Source: an uncultured Desulfobulbaceae bacterium (GTDB lineage: Bacteria > Desulfobacterota > Desulfobulbia > Desulfobulbales > Desulfobulbaceae). From it: a stretch of DNA of 37,189 nucleotides. Shown here piece after piece: positions 8,386 to 17,525 of the stretch. The notes under the pieces are model-generated. The model was not told the origin of the DNA. It worked only from the letters and a program-made list of their open reading frames with translations, and did no database searches. Positions within the stretch are counted from its first letter, which is position 1. Every line of letters starts with the position of its first letter. The position numbers were made by a program, and so were the translations under genes. The DNA is taken from NCBI GenBank assembly GCA_945787305.1, contig CALZIH010000001.1:1-37189 (forward strand), in the 5' to 3' direction.

Positions 8386-9459
8386 TTAATCATCAGGGTC
8401 ACGAAACCGTTCCCTGACATGTAAAACATCTTCCATGTTGGCCAGGAAAATATTGACAAGTTCCGGGTCAAAATGATTTCCTTTACCCTGGCGAAGGATT
8501 TCCACCGCCGAAACAACCGACATGGCCTCCTTGTATACACGTCTGCTTGTCAGGGCATCAAAGACATCCGCCACCGAAGCAATTCTGGCCTCTATAGGAA
8601 TTTTCTCTCCGATAAGGCCATCGGGATAACCGCTGCCGTCATATTTTTCATGGTGCCCACGGGCAATAACCGCCCCGACTTGTAACAAGGCGGCCTTTGA
8701 ATCGGAAAGAATACGATACCCAAAAAGAGGGTGCTCCTTCATGAGGGCAAATTCATTGGGGGTTAGACGCCCTGGCTTAAGTAAAATTGCGTCGGATATG
8801 CCTATTTTTCCTACATCATGCAGCTGACTCGCCAGGCGAATCAACTCGGATTGTTTTTTTTCATAACCCAATCCCTTGGCGATAATCATGCAATAATGAC
8901 TCATGCGCAACGTATGTTGAGCGGTCTCGTCATCACGAAATTCTGCGGCCTTGGCAAGGCGCAGGACCGTTTGTTCGCTGGCAACCGCCAGTTCCTGTTT
9001 GGCCTCCTCCAGTTTCAGCGTACGATGCAGAACAAGCTCTTCAAGCTTTTCATTCTGTTCCTTATTGGCCAGTTCAAGATAGCGCCACCTGAGAGCGTTA
9101 AAAACATTTATCAACAGTTCGTTACAACTCACCGGCTTAATCACATAGGCATAGGCACCCATTTCCAGCGCCTGTACCGCAACCTTACGATCATCAATGG
9201 CCGACGCCATGATCACGGCCAAGTCCTCATACTGCCTACGAATCTCTCGTAACAAATCGATACCAGTGATCCCCGGCATGTTGACATCTGTAACCACGAG
9301 AGAAAAAGGTTCCTGTTGCAGCAGTTCCAAGGCCTCTTCACCACCGGCGGCCGTCTGGCAGGAGAAGTTTTCATTCTCAAGAAAGAGACTGAAAACATGT
9401 CGCACATTGGGCTCATCGTCTACTATCAGAATGTTATGTTCGGCTGTCTGGAGGGCCAC
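8386..9459 (-). CDS. Response regulator with HD-GYP c-di-GMP phosphodiesterase domain
   Basis: This 357-aa protein has a receiver domain (residues 8-125) with acidic pocket DDE (14-16), phospho-acceptor D58 in VVTDVNMPG and the conserved K108. A short coiled linker (130-165) leads to an HD-GYP domain with HDVGKIG (214-220), HHEKYDGSGYP (269-279) and the later D-x-x-D-A region (ASVADVFDAL). HD-GYP proteins hydrolyse c-di-GMP. All key residues, including the GYP triad, are present, so activity is expected. The start is GTG at 9459, preceded by a purine-rich AGAGAA. No cognate kinase is adjacent, but a diguanylate cyclase follows to the right on the same strand. Confidence 0.92.
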   Translation of the reverse strand: MALQTAEHNILIVDDEPNVRHVFSLFLENENFSCQTAAGGEEALELLQQEPFSLVVTDVNMPGITGIDLLREIRRQYEDLAVIMASAIDDRKVAVQALEMGAYAYVIKPVSCNELLINVFNALRWRYLELANKEQNEKLEELVLHRTLKLEEAKQELAVASEQTVLRLAKAAEFRDDETAQHTLRMSHYCMIIAKGLGYEKKQSELIRLASQLHDVGKIGISDAILLKPGRLTPNEFALMKEHPLFGYRILSDSKAALLQVGAVIARGHHEKYDGSGYPDGLIGEKIPIEARIASVADVFDALTSRRVYKEAMSVVSAVEILRQGKGNHFDPELVNIFLANMEDVLHVRERFRDPDD

Positions 9460-10363
9460 AATATGTTCTCTTTGAAATTTTTCTCTTAATCGCTGAAAGG
9501 TATATCTTTCTACACCGGGAACAGAATAATTTTCACCATAGCCAACTATTCAACAAGCTGTATCGTGTTTACATAAATAGAAAAACTTAATCTGTCTCCC
9601 GGATTGGTGAAAAAAATCAGTCCCCTACTTCGGGCCGCATTGGAATTTTCTTTCAAGCTGAGTTTTGATGGTAATCACATTTTTCTTTGTCTATTTTCAG
9701 AGGCGAACAATCCTTATCCACTATTTTCAAAACGTTTTGAAACCTCCCTTACAGAGCAAGATGTAAGCCAGAGAAACAACTTCGAGCAAAAAACACGGGA
9801 ACAGCACTTCGGTAAGGTTTTCTCAAAAAAATGGTCTGCAAAAGGCGCGTTTAAGGAACGGTTTGCATGTTGCTTCAATAGTGCAGTTGTTCGCAAAATG
9901 GAACAGATGTGCTGGTGTAGCTCAACGAGGTTTTAGGCCACTGGAGCAAATCCTGATGAACATCCATTTGAAACAATACACTGCGAGACAAGGTTTAGGG
10001 ATGCCGCCATGGCTGGAAGGAATTTACCAGGCACAACAAACCACAGCTCTGATTCTAGGACTTTTTGATAACAAAGGGGTATTTTAGCGAAATCAACAGA
10101 CAGGAAGGCAAGAGCGGGGATAGAAACAGGGGGGAACACCTCAACGAGATACTATATTTTTAAGGCTCTGCGCACTTTCTCGAGGTACATACTACAGCCC
10201 CTTGGGTATACGGCTCCGACTATATTTTCGAGTCAACAGGGTGAGGGGGCAAACTCCGTAACCACGTACCCTTGGCCTGATCTGTGCTCATCGGCCCTGG
10301 TGTCTGGGTAATTACCTGGAAACTGGAGGAAGAGAAGAGCACTTTGTAAACAGGGGCAAGCGG
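9460..10363. other. 904-bp region without a convincing gene
   Basis: A 110-codon open frame on the + strand (9604-9936) and short ones on the - strand show no recognisable domain and atypical composition, so none is called. The DNA is more AT-rich at its left end. There is a weak inverted repeat near 10142-10190 (ACCTCaaCGAG with CTCGAGGT). The promoter of the HD-GYP gene should lie at its left end. I see no tRNA, insertion sequence or clear terminator. Confidence 0.5.
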
Positions 10364-10804
10364 CTACGGGCGGACGGCACGGACATAGCCCGTCTTGCCT
10401 GTTTCATATCGCCTTTCCGGTTCGCATTGATCAGAAATAGCCCAGGCCCCGATCATGCCAACGCCATCCTTTTCTCCCGACCAATAGTTGCCCTCTCTAT
10501 CCAGAAAAATATCCCCATTTTTATGGAGGTCAAAAAGAAAGTTGAGGTCATACAACTCATAGATGGTTGGTAACCGCCAATCATTATAGCCGCCAAGGGT
10601 TAATTTTTCAGCAAAGGCATTGGCTTCCTCAAAGCTCTTGAAGCGAACAGTCTTTTTCAGCTGCCACATCCGGCCGGTATGTGTGTCCTGAAAAATACCC
10701 GGCGCAGAAATGATAAAACGGTTGTTCTCTCCATACTTGCCGGCGCATCCGAACATGGCGAATAACAGAATCGGCAGCAAACAGGTAATTATTTTTTTAT
10801 ACAT
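10364..10804 (-). CDS. DUF1566 (Lcl C-terminal type) lipoprotein
   Basis: From ATG 10804 the product is 146 aa, with a signal sequence ending in a lipobox (AMFGC, lipidated C20). A DUF1566-like domain follows: GRMWQLK, the hallmark GGYNDWRLPT at 71-80, then YWSGEK and a closing GYVRAVRP. These domains occur in secreted and surface proteins of unknown function, often in Desulfobacterota and Bacteroidetes. The frame is open upstream to 11029, but that extension overlaps the cyclase gene and lacks coding character. The start is 82 bp after the stop of the diguanylate cyclase on the same strand, so both may be in one transcript. Confidence 0.8.
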   Translation of the reverse strand: MYKKIITCLLPILLFAMFGCAGKYGENNRFIISAPGIFQDTHTGRMWQLKKTVRFKSFEEANAFAEKLTLGGYNDWRLPTIYELYDLNFLFDLHKNGDIFLDREGNYWSGEKDGVGMIGAWAISDQCEPERRYETGKTGYVRAVRP

Positions 10805-10886
10805 TATTGGTTCTCTTGTCGGTAAAATTTGGATGGTAGATAAGGGGGTAATGCAAAAGATAGATGTTGACGGTGACGGCAGCTGA

Positions 10887-13058
10887 TTAGTCTCCGTCTT
10901 TCGCTTGGGTGTTGGTAGAGTCCTCAGGGACACTTGTCTCCTTTTTGGATCTGTGCAAGAGGGCATGGTCAAATTGAACAACACGGTTACGTCCTTCCTC
11001 TTTGGCGTGGTATAATGCAATATCGGCAAGCTTAAATGCTTCCCATATTCCCTGGTCCGGTGCTTCCGGGAAATTGGCGATGCCGATAGACATGGTCATT
11101 CGGATGGTGTGACCAGGGATTCGGAATTTATACTGTTGCACTTCTTTTCTGATTCGCTCCGCCATTTCCCGCGAGGTTTCCTGACCACTGTCAAGCAAAA
11201 GAATCATAAATTCCTCTCCACCAAAGCGAATCACCATGTCGGCTTCACGAACGGCATTGAGGAGTATTTTTGCCAACTGTATTAACACTTTGTCCCCGGC
11301 ATCGTGACCGTAGGTGTCATTAACGTCTTTGAAGTGGTCCAGGTCACACATCAAAACGCAAATGCTGCTGTTTCTTCGTTTAATGCCGGAGACCATCCGG
11401 TCAAGGTTGTTTTCAAGATAGTGCCGGTTGTAGAGGCCGGTCAGTTGGTCTTCCGTTGCCATGATCTTGAGTCGATTGGCGAGGCGCTTGGCCTGGAGGA
11501 CAGGCAGTGCTTCGGCAATGTAATGGCGAGCCTGGGTAAGGGCTTGCAGAGCGTTTCGTTGTTCCTCTTCGCTTAAACCGGGCAGAAAGACAAATTGAAC
11601 AATGCCTATTATCTGCCCGCTGACCTGCATGGGAACACAAACATAGCGTATTTGTTCCCCAAGGGGAAAAAAGGAGCAGGTGTGGGGATCGGAAAAGGAA
11701 GAGACCATTGCTCCTGTGCGCCTGGCTCGGCAGTCTTCATTGAGGCTGACTTCAGGGATTCCCTGGAAGTTGTCTTCAAGGTGCCGCAGGATGGAAACCA
11801 TCTCTTTCTTGTTTTCCAATGCTTCAAAAATAATGAAGTTTTTCAGGTGGAGTTTGTAGTAGAAGGTCCGTGCCAGACGTTGGTAAATTTCATCGCTGGT
11901 ATCATCGGCTTCGACAGCCTGACGAAAGACTGCCAGCTCGCGTAAACGTTTTAAGAGGTTTTCAATGGCGGTGGCGACCTGGCCGATTTCATCCTGTCTG
12001 CCATCGGTCATGGAGGTAAGCAGATCGGAAAATTCTCCTTCAAACTCACTCTCTTTACGCAGGCCTGTCAAGATGCGAGTCATCTTTTGCAGCAGATCAG
12101 AAAAAGCTAACAGGGGCTTGACCATGGACTGGTTAAGAAGAAGGGCAATCAGTGCCAGCATAAAGGCCGCTAGCACAAGGCTGATGGCCATGAAAATCAA
12201 GTTGTTTCTGGCTAGTCTCAGAACCGAATCCATTGTCGTTGATGACGATTCGGCTTGGGTAATCGAAGCGGAAGCAATATTTGTCTTGATGTCGACGATT
12301 ATCTTTTCGATTTCATTCTTGGTTGCCAGCGTTTCACCGCGGATGTTAATAATGGCGGTAACGGTTTGCTTAAGATCGGAGAAGTTTTCCAGAATGTTGT
12401 CGATGAATTTTTGCTGTTCAGCCGGAAGTTGCTGGGCAATGTTTTTTAATTCGTTTTCAGTGGCGTTAAAAAGCGCTTCATATTCCTGGACAGTCCGTTG
12501 CAGCTTCTTGGGTTCACTGGTCAACAGAACCGTATTGTAGAGATGATGATGCTTCAGGCAGGTGTCGGAGGTCAGGTTCTGGATCTGAAAAATGAATTGC
12601 GCACCTGCAGATTGTAGTAATCGATCGGTTGCCTGGACAATATTTCGTTCTGCCCGAAATATCTCATCGTCTTTACCACGCAAGTCACCTGTTCGTTTTT
12701 GCAGGATCAGCAGTTTTTTTCGAAACGTTTGCACTTGATCCTTTATTTCTGCAGACAATGTGTGCTGTAGTGTGTTGATCTTGGAAAGAATATTGTTGAA
12801 GGTATCAGTTTTGCCTGAGTGCATATACAGGGGGAGGCCTGCTTCAATTTCTCTCAGGAGCTGGGTGTTGGCAAAATTATTTTTCAGGTTGTCCTGCAAA
12901 TCGATGGCCGTTTGTTGCAGGGCATTTTCCCGCTGGTTGAACTGCCGGATACGCCATGTACTCAAACCGCCCAGCAGAAGCATGGATACGGTAGCGCTGA
13001 TAATAATTGCCCGTAGCTGAGTACGTAAGGTCCAGCGACCTTTTCGTTCAACAGGCAT
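10887..13058 (-). CDS. Membrane diguanylate cyclase (sensor-HAMP-GAF-GGDEF)
   Basis: The 723-aa protein makes c-di-GMP from two GTP. It has a membrane helix at about 18-36, a large helical periplasmic sensor region (37-285), a second helix (about 287-308), a HAMP domain (309-370), a GAF domain (about 385-515) and a GGDEF domain (540-700). The active site reads RFGGEEF (611-617), with metal-binding CDLDHF (571-576). The inhibitory I-site RxxD is present as R604-D607, five residues before GGEEF, so product inhibition is expected. The GAF domain contains several cysteines (C443, C461, C474) that could bind a cofactor. The start ATG at 13058 is preceded by a pyrimidine-rich stretch with no Shine-Dalgarno, so the start is less sure than the frame. 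Confidence 0.92.
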   Translation of the reverse strand: MPVERKGRWTLRTQLRAIIISATVSMLLLGGLSTWRIRQFNQRENALQQTAIDLQDNLKNNFANTQLLREIEAGLPLYMHSGKTDTFNNILSKINTLQHTLSAEIKDQVQTFRKKLLILQKRTGDLRGKDDEIFRAERNIVQATDRLLQSAGAQFIFQIQNLTSDTCLKHHHLYNTVLLTSEPKKLQRTVQEYEALFNATENELKNIAQQLPAEQQKFIDNILENFSDLKQTVTAIINIRGETLATKNEIEKIIVDIKTNIASASITQAESSSTTMDSVLRLARNNLIFMAISLVLAAFMLALIALLLNQSMVKPLLAFSDLLQKMTRILTGLRKESEFEGEFSDLLTSMTDGRQDEIGQVATAIENLLKRLRELAVFRQAVEADDTSDEIYQRLARTFYYKLHLKNFIIFEALENKKEMVSILRHLEDNFQGIPEVSLNEDCRARRTGAMVSSFSDPHTCSFFPLGEQIRYVCVPMQVSGQIIGIVQFVFLPGLSEEEQRNALQALTQARHYIAEALPVLQAKRLANRLKIMATEDQLTGLYNRHYLENNLDRMVSGIKRRNSSICVLMCDLDHFKDVNDTYGHDAGDKVLIQLAKILLNAVREADMVIRFGGEEFMILLLDSGQETSREMAERIRKEVQQYKFRIPGHTIRMTMSIGIANFPEAPDQGIWEAFKLADIALYHAKEEGRNRVVQFDHALLHRSKKETSVPEDSTNTQAKDGD

Positions 13059-13706
13059 GGCAGGGGAGGGTGGCAGACATGGTATTGTTCATAGTATTCG
13101 CAAGTGATGCATTCCGATAAATATGCTTGCACGCAAGGGATAGTTATTGTTTTTCGTGTTTTTGAGTGGCATTGGACAATGCAGATTACCAATTGCTACG
13201 GCTTTTTACCCCTGCAGCGCAAGGATTACTGACCCTGTGCACAGGTTTAACTATACCACGCCGAAGAAATAATTAGAATGGTTAGGGGTGAAAAAAAGGA
13301 AAAACAGTGACGCTGTGTTACCTTGGGGCGACAGGTCGGGCTTTGTGCAACTGGTAAAGGGCTTGTTTTAAAAGAAGAAAACCTTTCCGGCAGGGAGTTT
13401 GAGCTCGATTTTGCAGGTTGTTCTTTTTTGTTATGACAGGTTTATGTCAATGATCAATGGGGGCGGCATAAGGTGAATTCAATCTTGGTATAGTGGTCAT
13501 ATACTTTCTAATTCAAGGCACCCTCCATCGTAGTCAAAATATATCCTGAGTAATCGATCTAAATTTTGACGCGTGTTTATCTGCATGATATGTCTGTCGG
13601 TGTCGTAGTGTCGTACAAAGCCTCGCCACCGACGGCGGAAAGGTTGTAACTTTTTGTGTTTTCGTAGATTGCGAACGGCGATTTGGATTTTTTACGAGTC
13701 CATCAA
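13059..13706. other. 648-bp intergenic region holding repeat copy 3
   Basis: This lies between two - strand genes. It contains one copy of the dispersed hairpin repeat (13592-13651). The rest, including the expected promoter of the cyclase gene, shows no open frame with recognisable content. A purine run near 13290-13305 (GAAAAAAAGGAAAAAC) stands out, but I cannot assign it a role. Confidence 0.5.
13592..13651 (-). repeat. Dispersed hairpin repeat, copy 3
   Basis: Read on the - strand, it has the flank ACCTTTCCGCC, the core GTCGGTGGCGAGGC (13633-13620) and the closing CACCGAC (13602-13596). It is the same element as at 2070-2115, with a longer loop and a 2-base difference in the flank. It lies 50-110 bp downstream of the Sel1 gene, in the same orientation relative to transcription as the other two copies. 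Confidence 0.65.
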
Positions 13707-14309
13707 CTATTCCCGTCTTATTTTTTCGACATCTGTGGTGATCTCGATTTGACCGACGAGGTGATTGTACATTTCTGAGAGTTGATCGCCTTCACCGGCA
13801 TTCAGCATCTGTACTATCTCCTGTAGTTTTTCTGCTGCACCGGGATAATGTTGTTTGCTTGCCAGTTGCAGCCATGCTGCTGCAAGAATCTGTTTGTCTC
13901 TTTCTTTTTCATTGTCCAGGTACAGGATGGCCAGGAGGTACTGAGCCATTGCCCAACCTTGTCTTGCCGCCTGCCCGTACAATTTTTCGGCCTTCTGTAT
14001 ATCTTGTTTTACACTGTTGCCAAAGGCATATTTCATACCGAGATACAGACAAGCTGCGGGTAAGTTTTGCTGAGCCGATCTGGTGAGCCAGAGAATCGCT
14101 TGTTGGCGGTCACCTGCAATGAGGTTGCCTTCGTCATACATCATGGCCAGGCTGAATTGGGCTTGCGCATCCCCCTGGTTGGCAAGAGCAATAGTTTCGG
14201 CGATCAGGTCATCATATTCGCCATTGCTCGTGTAGCCATTCGTCACAACGAGACAGAAGAGGAAGAAGACTAATAAGATTCGGTTTATGGTTTTTGCCAG
14301 GGAGTTCAT
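13707..14309 (-). CDS. Secreted Sel1-like/TPR repeat protein
   Basis: From ATG 14309 the product is 200 aa, with a signal peptide or membrane anchor (about residues 8-24) and three to four Sel1-like repeats (GDAQAQFSLAMMYDEGN, LPAACLYLGMKYAFGN, AMAQYLLAILYLDNEK). Sel1 proteins act as scaffolds in the periplasm or envelope. Alternative starts in frame are ATG 14318, ATG 14354 and a TTG at 14396 that overlaps the stop of the ParB-like gene. A perfect 40-bp palindrome covers the 14309 and 14318 starts. In mRNA it would fold the start codon into a stem, so the real start or its control is uncertain. It is the last gene of the run beginning at the transglycosylase. Confidence 0.75.
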   Translation of the reverse strand: MNSLAKTINRILLVFFLFCLVVTNGYTSNGEYDDLIAETIALANQGDAQAQFSLAMMYDEGNLIAGDRQQAILWLTRSAQQNLPAACLYLGMKYAFGNSVKQDIQKAEKLYGQAARQGWAMAQYLLAILYLDNEKERDKQILAAAWLQLASKQHYPGAAEKLQEIVQMLNAGEGDQLSEMYNHLVGQIEITTDVEKIRRE

Positions 14310-14337
14310 TTTTCGCATGCGAAAAATGAACTCCCTG
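14298..14337. repeat. Perfect 40-bp palindrome over the start of the Sel1 gene
   Basis: Bases 14298-14337 equal their own reverse complement with no mismatch. Each half is 20 bp and the centre is GCATGC. It contains the two nearest ATG starts of the Sel1-like gene on the - strand. As RNA it would form a stem of about 18 bp with a 4-base loop. Confidence 0.9.
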
Positions 14338-14392
14338 TGGGATCGGTTTGTCATTTGATTTGGTGAGTGAAGAACGTTTGCTGGACCGAAAT

Positions 14393-16129
14393 TCAATTAA
14401 GCAGTTTGAGCAATTCGTCAAGGTGGTGTTTGTCGTTAAGCAGCGTTTTCAGGTTTGCTATTGTTTGCTCTGCATTTGCCTCTTGTAAGCGTACCTGGAG
14501 GGTAACTGCTTTTTTTGTTTTTTTGCCTGTCGGCGTAATGTTGAAATCTTGCTTGTTCGCTTTTAGGCCAAAAATATCGTTGCGTAATTCCTCTACCTTG
14601 CTGTTGAAGGCATGGATATTTCCCTGGGGTTGTTTTCCCTTTTGCTGTTGAAGCAAACGGATGAATGTACTGGCCTTTTGTTTTGAATCGATAGACTTCT
14701 CCAATACACTTTGAACCACTGTTGAACCGATTGCCTTTTTCAGTTGTGGGTGAATATCTGATAATAATTTATTGATCTGTAACAGCTGTGGTCGTGTTGG
14801 AGCAAGAGGCTTGATGATTTCCAGATACAGCGCGTCCCGGTCAGAGGGGTCTCGCAGGGGGGCAAGTATTTCTGCTGCAATGGAGAACTGTAAGGTATCA
14901 TTAATTACATCGGAGAGCATCTCGGCTGATTCTCCCCGTTCTCTGATTTGATTAAGTTTTCTGTATTTATGGATGGTGGACTGTGAGACTTTTTTTCCCG
15001 GTTTTCCTATGCCCAGGGTTTCACCAAACTGATCGGCCAGGCGGGCATTATTCAACCCCATGTCTTTGCTTGCCGATTCTAGAAAGTTTCCGATCTCAAT
15101 GGGGTTAAGGTTACGGCGTTTAGTGTTCTCGGCAAGAGAGATGTTGAAAAAATCTTCGGTGGTAAAGTCTTCCTCATTATAGACCTTTGCCTCTATCCAT
15201 TGCCAGCCCAGGCGACGGATTGCCTGGTATCTCCGGAACCCACAGAGGATTTTGTATCTGCCATCTGTTTTTTGTAAAAGCACCAGCGGGTGGAGGAGGC
15301 CATTTTTCTTTATGGAACGGGATAGTTCATCGATATAGGCTTCTCTGGTTAAATCATGTGAGGTATCGTCACCATGAAGGCGGAAAATATATCGCAGATC
15401 CAGCTTACTGACCGTATCAATACCGTTTGTTGCAATTCGTCTGACCAGGGGCATGGATTCGGCAAACAGTGAAAAGACCTGCGCAAGTTTAATAGCTGTC
15501 TGTCCTGCCTGTTGCTCATCGATGAGTAACCCTCCGTTAAGGGTGAGCAGAAGAGAACGGACACTTGGATCAAAAAAACCATCGACATGGTTTTTTTGTC
15601 GAAACACCTGGTTCAAGCTGTAAGATTCGCGACCACAGAGAGGTGATGCTGTATCGGCAAGAGCGGTTGTAAGTCCTTGATCTTCTGTGGCCACGCGTAT
15701 TTTGGTAAGAAGTGATGGCGCAATGGTAGGGCGATGCGGTCTATCATCCACGCCACGCTCACCCTGTCCATAGCCGAAAATGATGTCTGCCTGGGGGGCG
15801 TTATCCTCTGCTCTCTGGAGAATCAGGACAAGCGGCAAGAGATTGTTTTGGCTGATTTCTTTTTGAAATTGTTGTATTCTCAATAGAAAATCATTGGTCA
15901 CTTTTTTCCGTTGTCGTATTGCCCTGATATCTGCCATGTCAACAATGCGCTGTTTATATTTGGCATTAATGACGGTGTAGCAATGGAGATGCTCAGCAAG
16001 AAGGCGTCCGAGAACGGCCAGTGGAGAGGCTGTTTCTGTTGCATTCTCCCTGTGGGCGCAGGGTGCAATCACAAGGAGATTATTTGTTCCAAGCAGGGTG
16101 TCTATTGCCGGTTTATGTGGCTGATTCAA
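14393..16129 (-). CDS. ParB-like protein with an unusual N-terminal domain
   Basis: The 578-aa product starts at TTG 16129, which has AGGGGG six bases upstream and overlaps the YihY gene by 17 bp. The frame is open to another TTG at 16207. Residues about 265-345 form a ParB N-terminal nuclease/CTPase-like domain with GFRRYQA (usual form GERRxRA) and ENTKRRNLNPIE. A helix-turn-helix-like part follows (355-395), with KVSQSTIHKYRKL. The C-terminal 180 residues are helical and unassigned. The first 220 residues are not part of any usual ParB. They weakly resemble the N-formylglutamate amidohydrolase fold (LLVIAP near 18-23, FGYGQ at 118-122, CGRESYSLNQ at 165-174), but the usual PHGG motif reads PCAH, so activity is doubtful. 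No ParA gene is nearby, which argues against chromosome segregation. Confidence 0.75.
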   Translation of the reverse strand: MNQPHKPAIDTLLGTNNLLVIAPCAHRENATETASPLAVLGRLLAEHLHCYTVINAKYKQRIVDMADIRAIRQRKKVTNDFLLRIQQFQKEISQNNLLPLVLILQRAEDNAPQADIIFGYGQGERGVDDRPHRPTIAPSLLTKIRVATEDQGLTTALADTASPLCGRESYSLNQVFRQKNHVDGFFDPSVRSLLLTLNGGLLIDEQQAGQTAIKLAQVFSLFAESMPLVRRIATNGIDTVSKLDLRYIFRLHGDDTSHDLTREAYIDELSRSIKKNGLLHPLVLLQKTDGRYKILCGFRRYQAIRRLGWQWIEAKVYNEEDFTTEDFFNISLAENTKRRNLNPIEIGNFLESASKDMGLNNARLADQFGETLGIGKPGKKVSQSTIHKYRKLNQIRERGESAEMLSDVINDTLQFSIAAEILAPLRDPSDRDALYLEIIKPLAPTRPQLLQINKLLSDIHPQLKKAIGSTVVQSVLEKSIDSKQKASTFIRLLQQQKGKQPQGNIHAFNSKVEELRNDIFGLKANKQDFNITPTGKKTKKAVTLQVRLQEANAEQTIANLKTLLNDKHHLDELLKLLN

Positions 16130-17525
16130 GGGCGTCCCCCTGGCTGGTGCTTGAAAAGAGCGGTTGAGGAATTCCTGTTCCTGCGGCGGTGATGACCTTG
16201 TTTGCAAATACAGCTCCTTCGGAATCGAGCCTTTCGTCTCCCAGAATCAGTTTCAGGATATCCTCTGTCTTAAGCTGTTCTACCGGCTGGGCCGGTGTCA
16301 TTGTCAATTCATCTTCCCCCTCTATTTTATGGAGCAGCTTACCGCCAATCAAGGTTTCACTCATGGCGGAAATCTCTATTGTTGGAATATCGGCAAGAGC
16401 TGTCCGTAATGTCTCCAGGGTGGTTGTTTGTTGAAGGGAAAAATCGATATAGGCGAGTTGTAACATGTCGTAAGCAAGTTGCAGGCGGCGTTGTGGAGTG
16501 AAAGAGCTGCTTAACAGGGAAATGTGTCTGTCTCTGTTTTGTACTGCATAAGCAAGAGCTGCGCCAAGAAGAAGAAAGATCCAGCCGAGATGCAACCAGA
16601 CCAGAAAGAGGGGGACTGTGGCAAAGGAACCGTAGATGGCATTGTACCTGGAGACGCCGATTTGCAGCGTAATATATAACTGCTGGACTGCAAACCAGGC
16701 AACTGCAGAAAAAAGACCACCTATAAAGGCCGCAGAGGTTTTAACTTTGGCATAGGGGAAAAATTGATTCATAAAGGTCAGGCTTCCGACGATGAATACA
16801 AAGGGAAGACCTTTAAAAAGCATCTTCACCAGCCACTCAGAAGGGATGACAGTTGTGATATATCCCATCATTTTTTGACTTTGCAGGATCGCATCCCCTG
16901 CAAAGGCTACATTCAAGGAGATGGGCAGGAGGATCAGGAGTGCAAGGTAGTCCATGATTTTCCGGCCAATGGGACGGTTTTTCCTGCTTTGCCAGATGGC
17001 ATTCATTGTAATTTCAATATTGTGGAGCATCATGAGAACGACAACAATCAGGCCGACGACGCCAAAGGCACCGAGGGCTGCAAAATTGGTCCGATCCACA
17101 TAGTTAAAGATTATCTCAACACCATTACGGAGATGCACCGTGGCCGGAGTAGGGGCTTGCCGGTCCGTAATATCTTTCTCGGGTTGCTGCACGTCCGGAG
17201 GCGTCGGGTTATCGGTTGGTTGATACTGTTGTGCTCCGGAAGGGTCAATGTTATCAATTAAGCGATAGACTGCTATTTTGAGGTCGTTATCACTGCCCAA
17301 TCCTTTGAGGATGGCTGTACTCATCGCCAGCATGGGAACCAGTGACAGTATTATGGAGTAGGTCAGGGCGGAGGCGCGAAGCGAGATGTCGGACTTGAAA
17401 AAGACGTGAACCACTATCAGGAGAATCCGGACCGCTGACCGGCCACAGGCACGGAACCCTGACTCATCAATACGTTGGGTATCAACCCAATCCATGAGCC
17501 GTTTAGGTAGCATTGAGTTTATCAT
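16113..17525 (-). CDS. YihY/BrkB (UPF0761) family inner-membrane protein
   Basis: This 470-aa protein of the YihY/virulence factor BrkB family has about six membrane helices (in residues 30-75 and 145-345), with [15 protein letters not shown] near 53-67 typical of the family. A proline-rich extramembrane insert (about 98-130) separates helices 2 and 3. The C-terminal 125 residues are soluble and resemble the winged-helix tail found in longer family members. The molecular function of the family is not established. An RNase BN assignment was shown to be wrong. The start ATG 17525 overlaps the kinase gene by 23 bp, and ATG 17513 in the same frame overlaps by 11. It overlaps the ParB-like gene downstream, so the three are probably translated together. 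Confidence 0.88.
   Translation of the reverse strand: MINSMLPKRLMDWVDTQRIDESGFRACGRSAVRILLIVVHVFFKSDISLRASALTYSIILSLVPMLAMSTAILKGLGSDNDLKIAVYRLIDNIDPSGAQQYQPTDNPTPPDVQQPEKDITDRQAPTPATVHLRNGVEIIFNYVDRTNFAALGAFGVVGLIVVVLMMLHNIEITMNAIWQSRKNRPIGRKIMDYLALLILLPISLNVAFAGDAILQSQKMMGYITTVIPSEWLVKMLFKGLPFVFIVGSLTFMNQFFPYAKVKTSAAFIGGLFSAVAWFAVQQLYITLQIGVSRYNAIYGSFATVPLFLVWLHLGWIFLLLGAALAYAVQNRDRHISLLSSSFTPQRRLQLAYDMLQLAYIDFSLQQTTTLETLRTALADIPTIEISAMSETLIGGKLLHKIEGEDELTMTPAQPVEQLKTEDILKLILGDERLDSEGAVFANKVITAAGTGIPQPLFSSTSQGDALESAT

Noticed and set aside
9604-9936. 110-codon open frame on the + strand
   Set aside because: No domain, odd composition and no ribosome site; it lies in a region with no recognisable coding signal.
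13381-13400. A fourth copy of the hairpin repeat, from ACCTTTCCGGCAGG
   Set aside because: Only part of the flank matches, and the GTCGGTGGCG core and closing arm are absent.
13592-13651. Resemblance of ACAAAGCCTCGCC to part of a c-di-GMP-I riboswitch near a cyclase gene
   Set aside because: The companion motif with GGCAAACC and the tetraloop receptor are absent, and the same segment recurs before ccoG and ccoI as a simple hairpin repeat.
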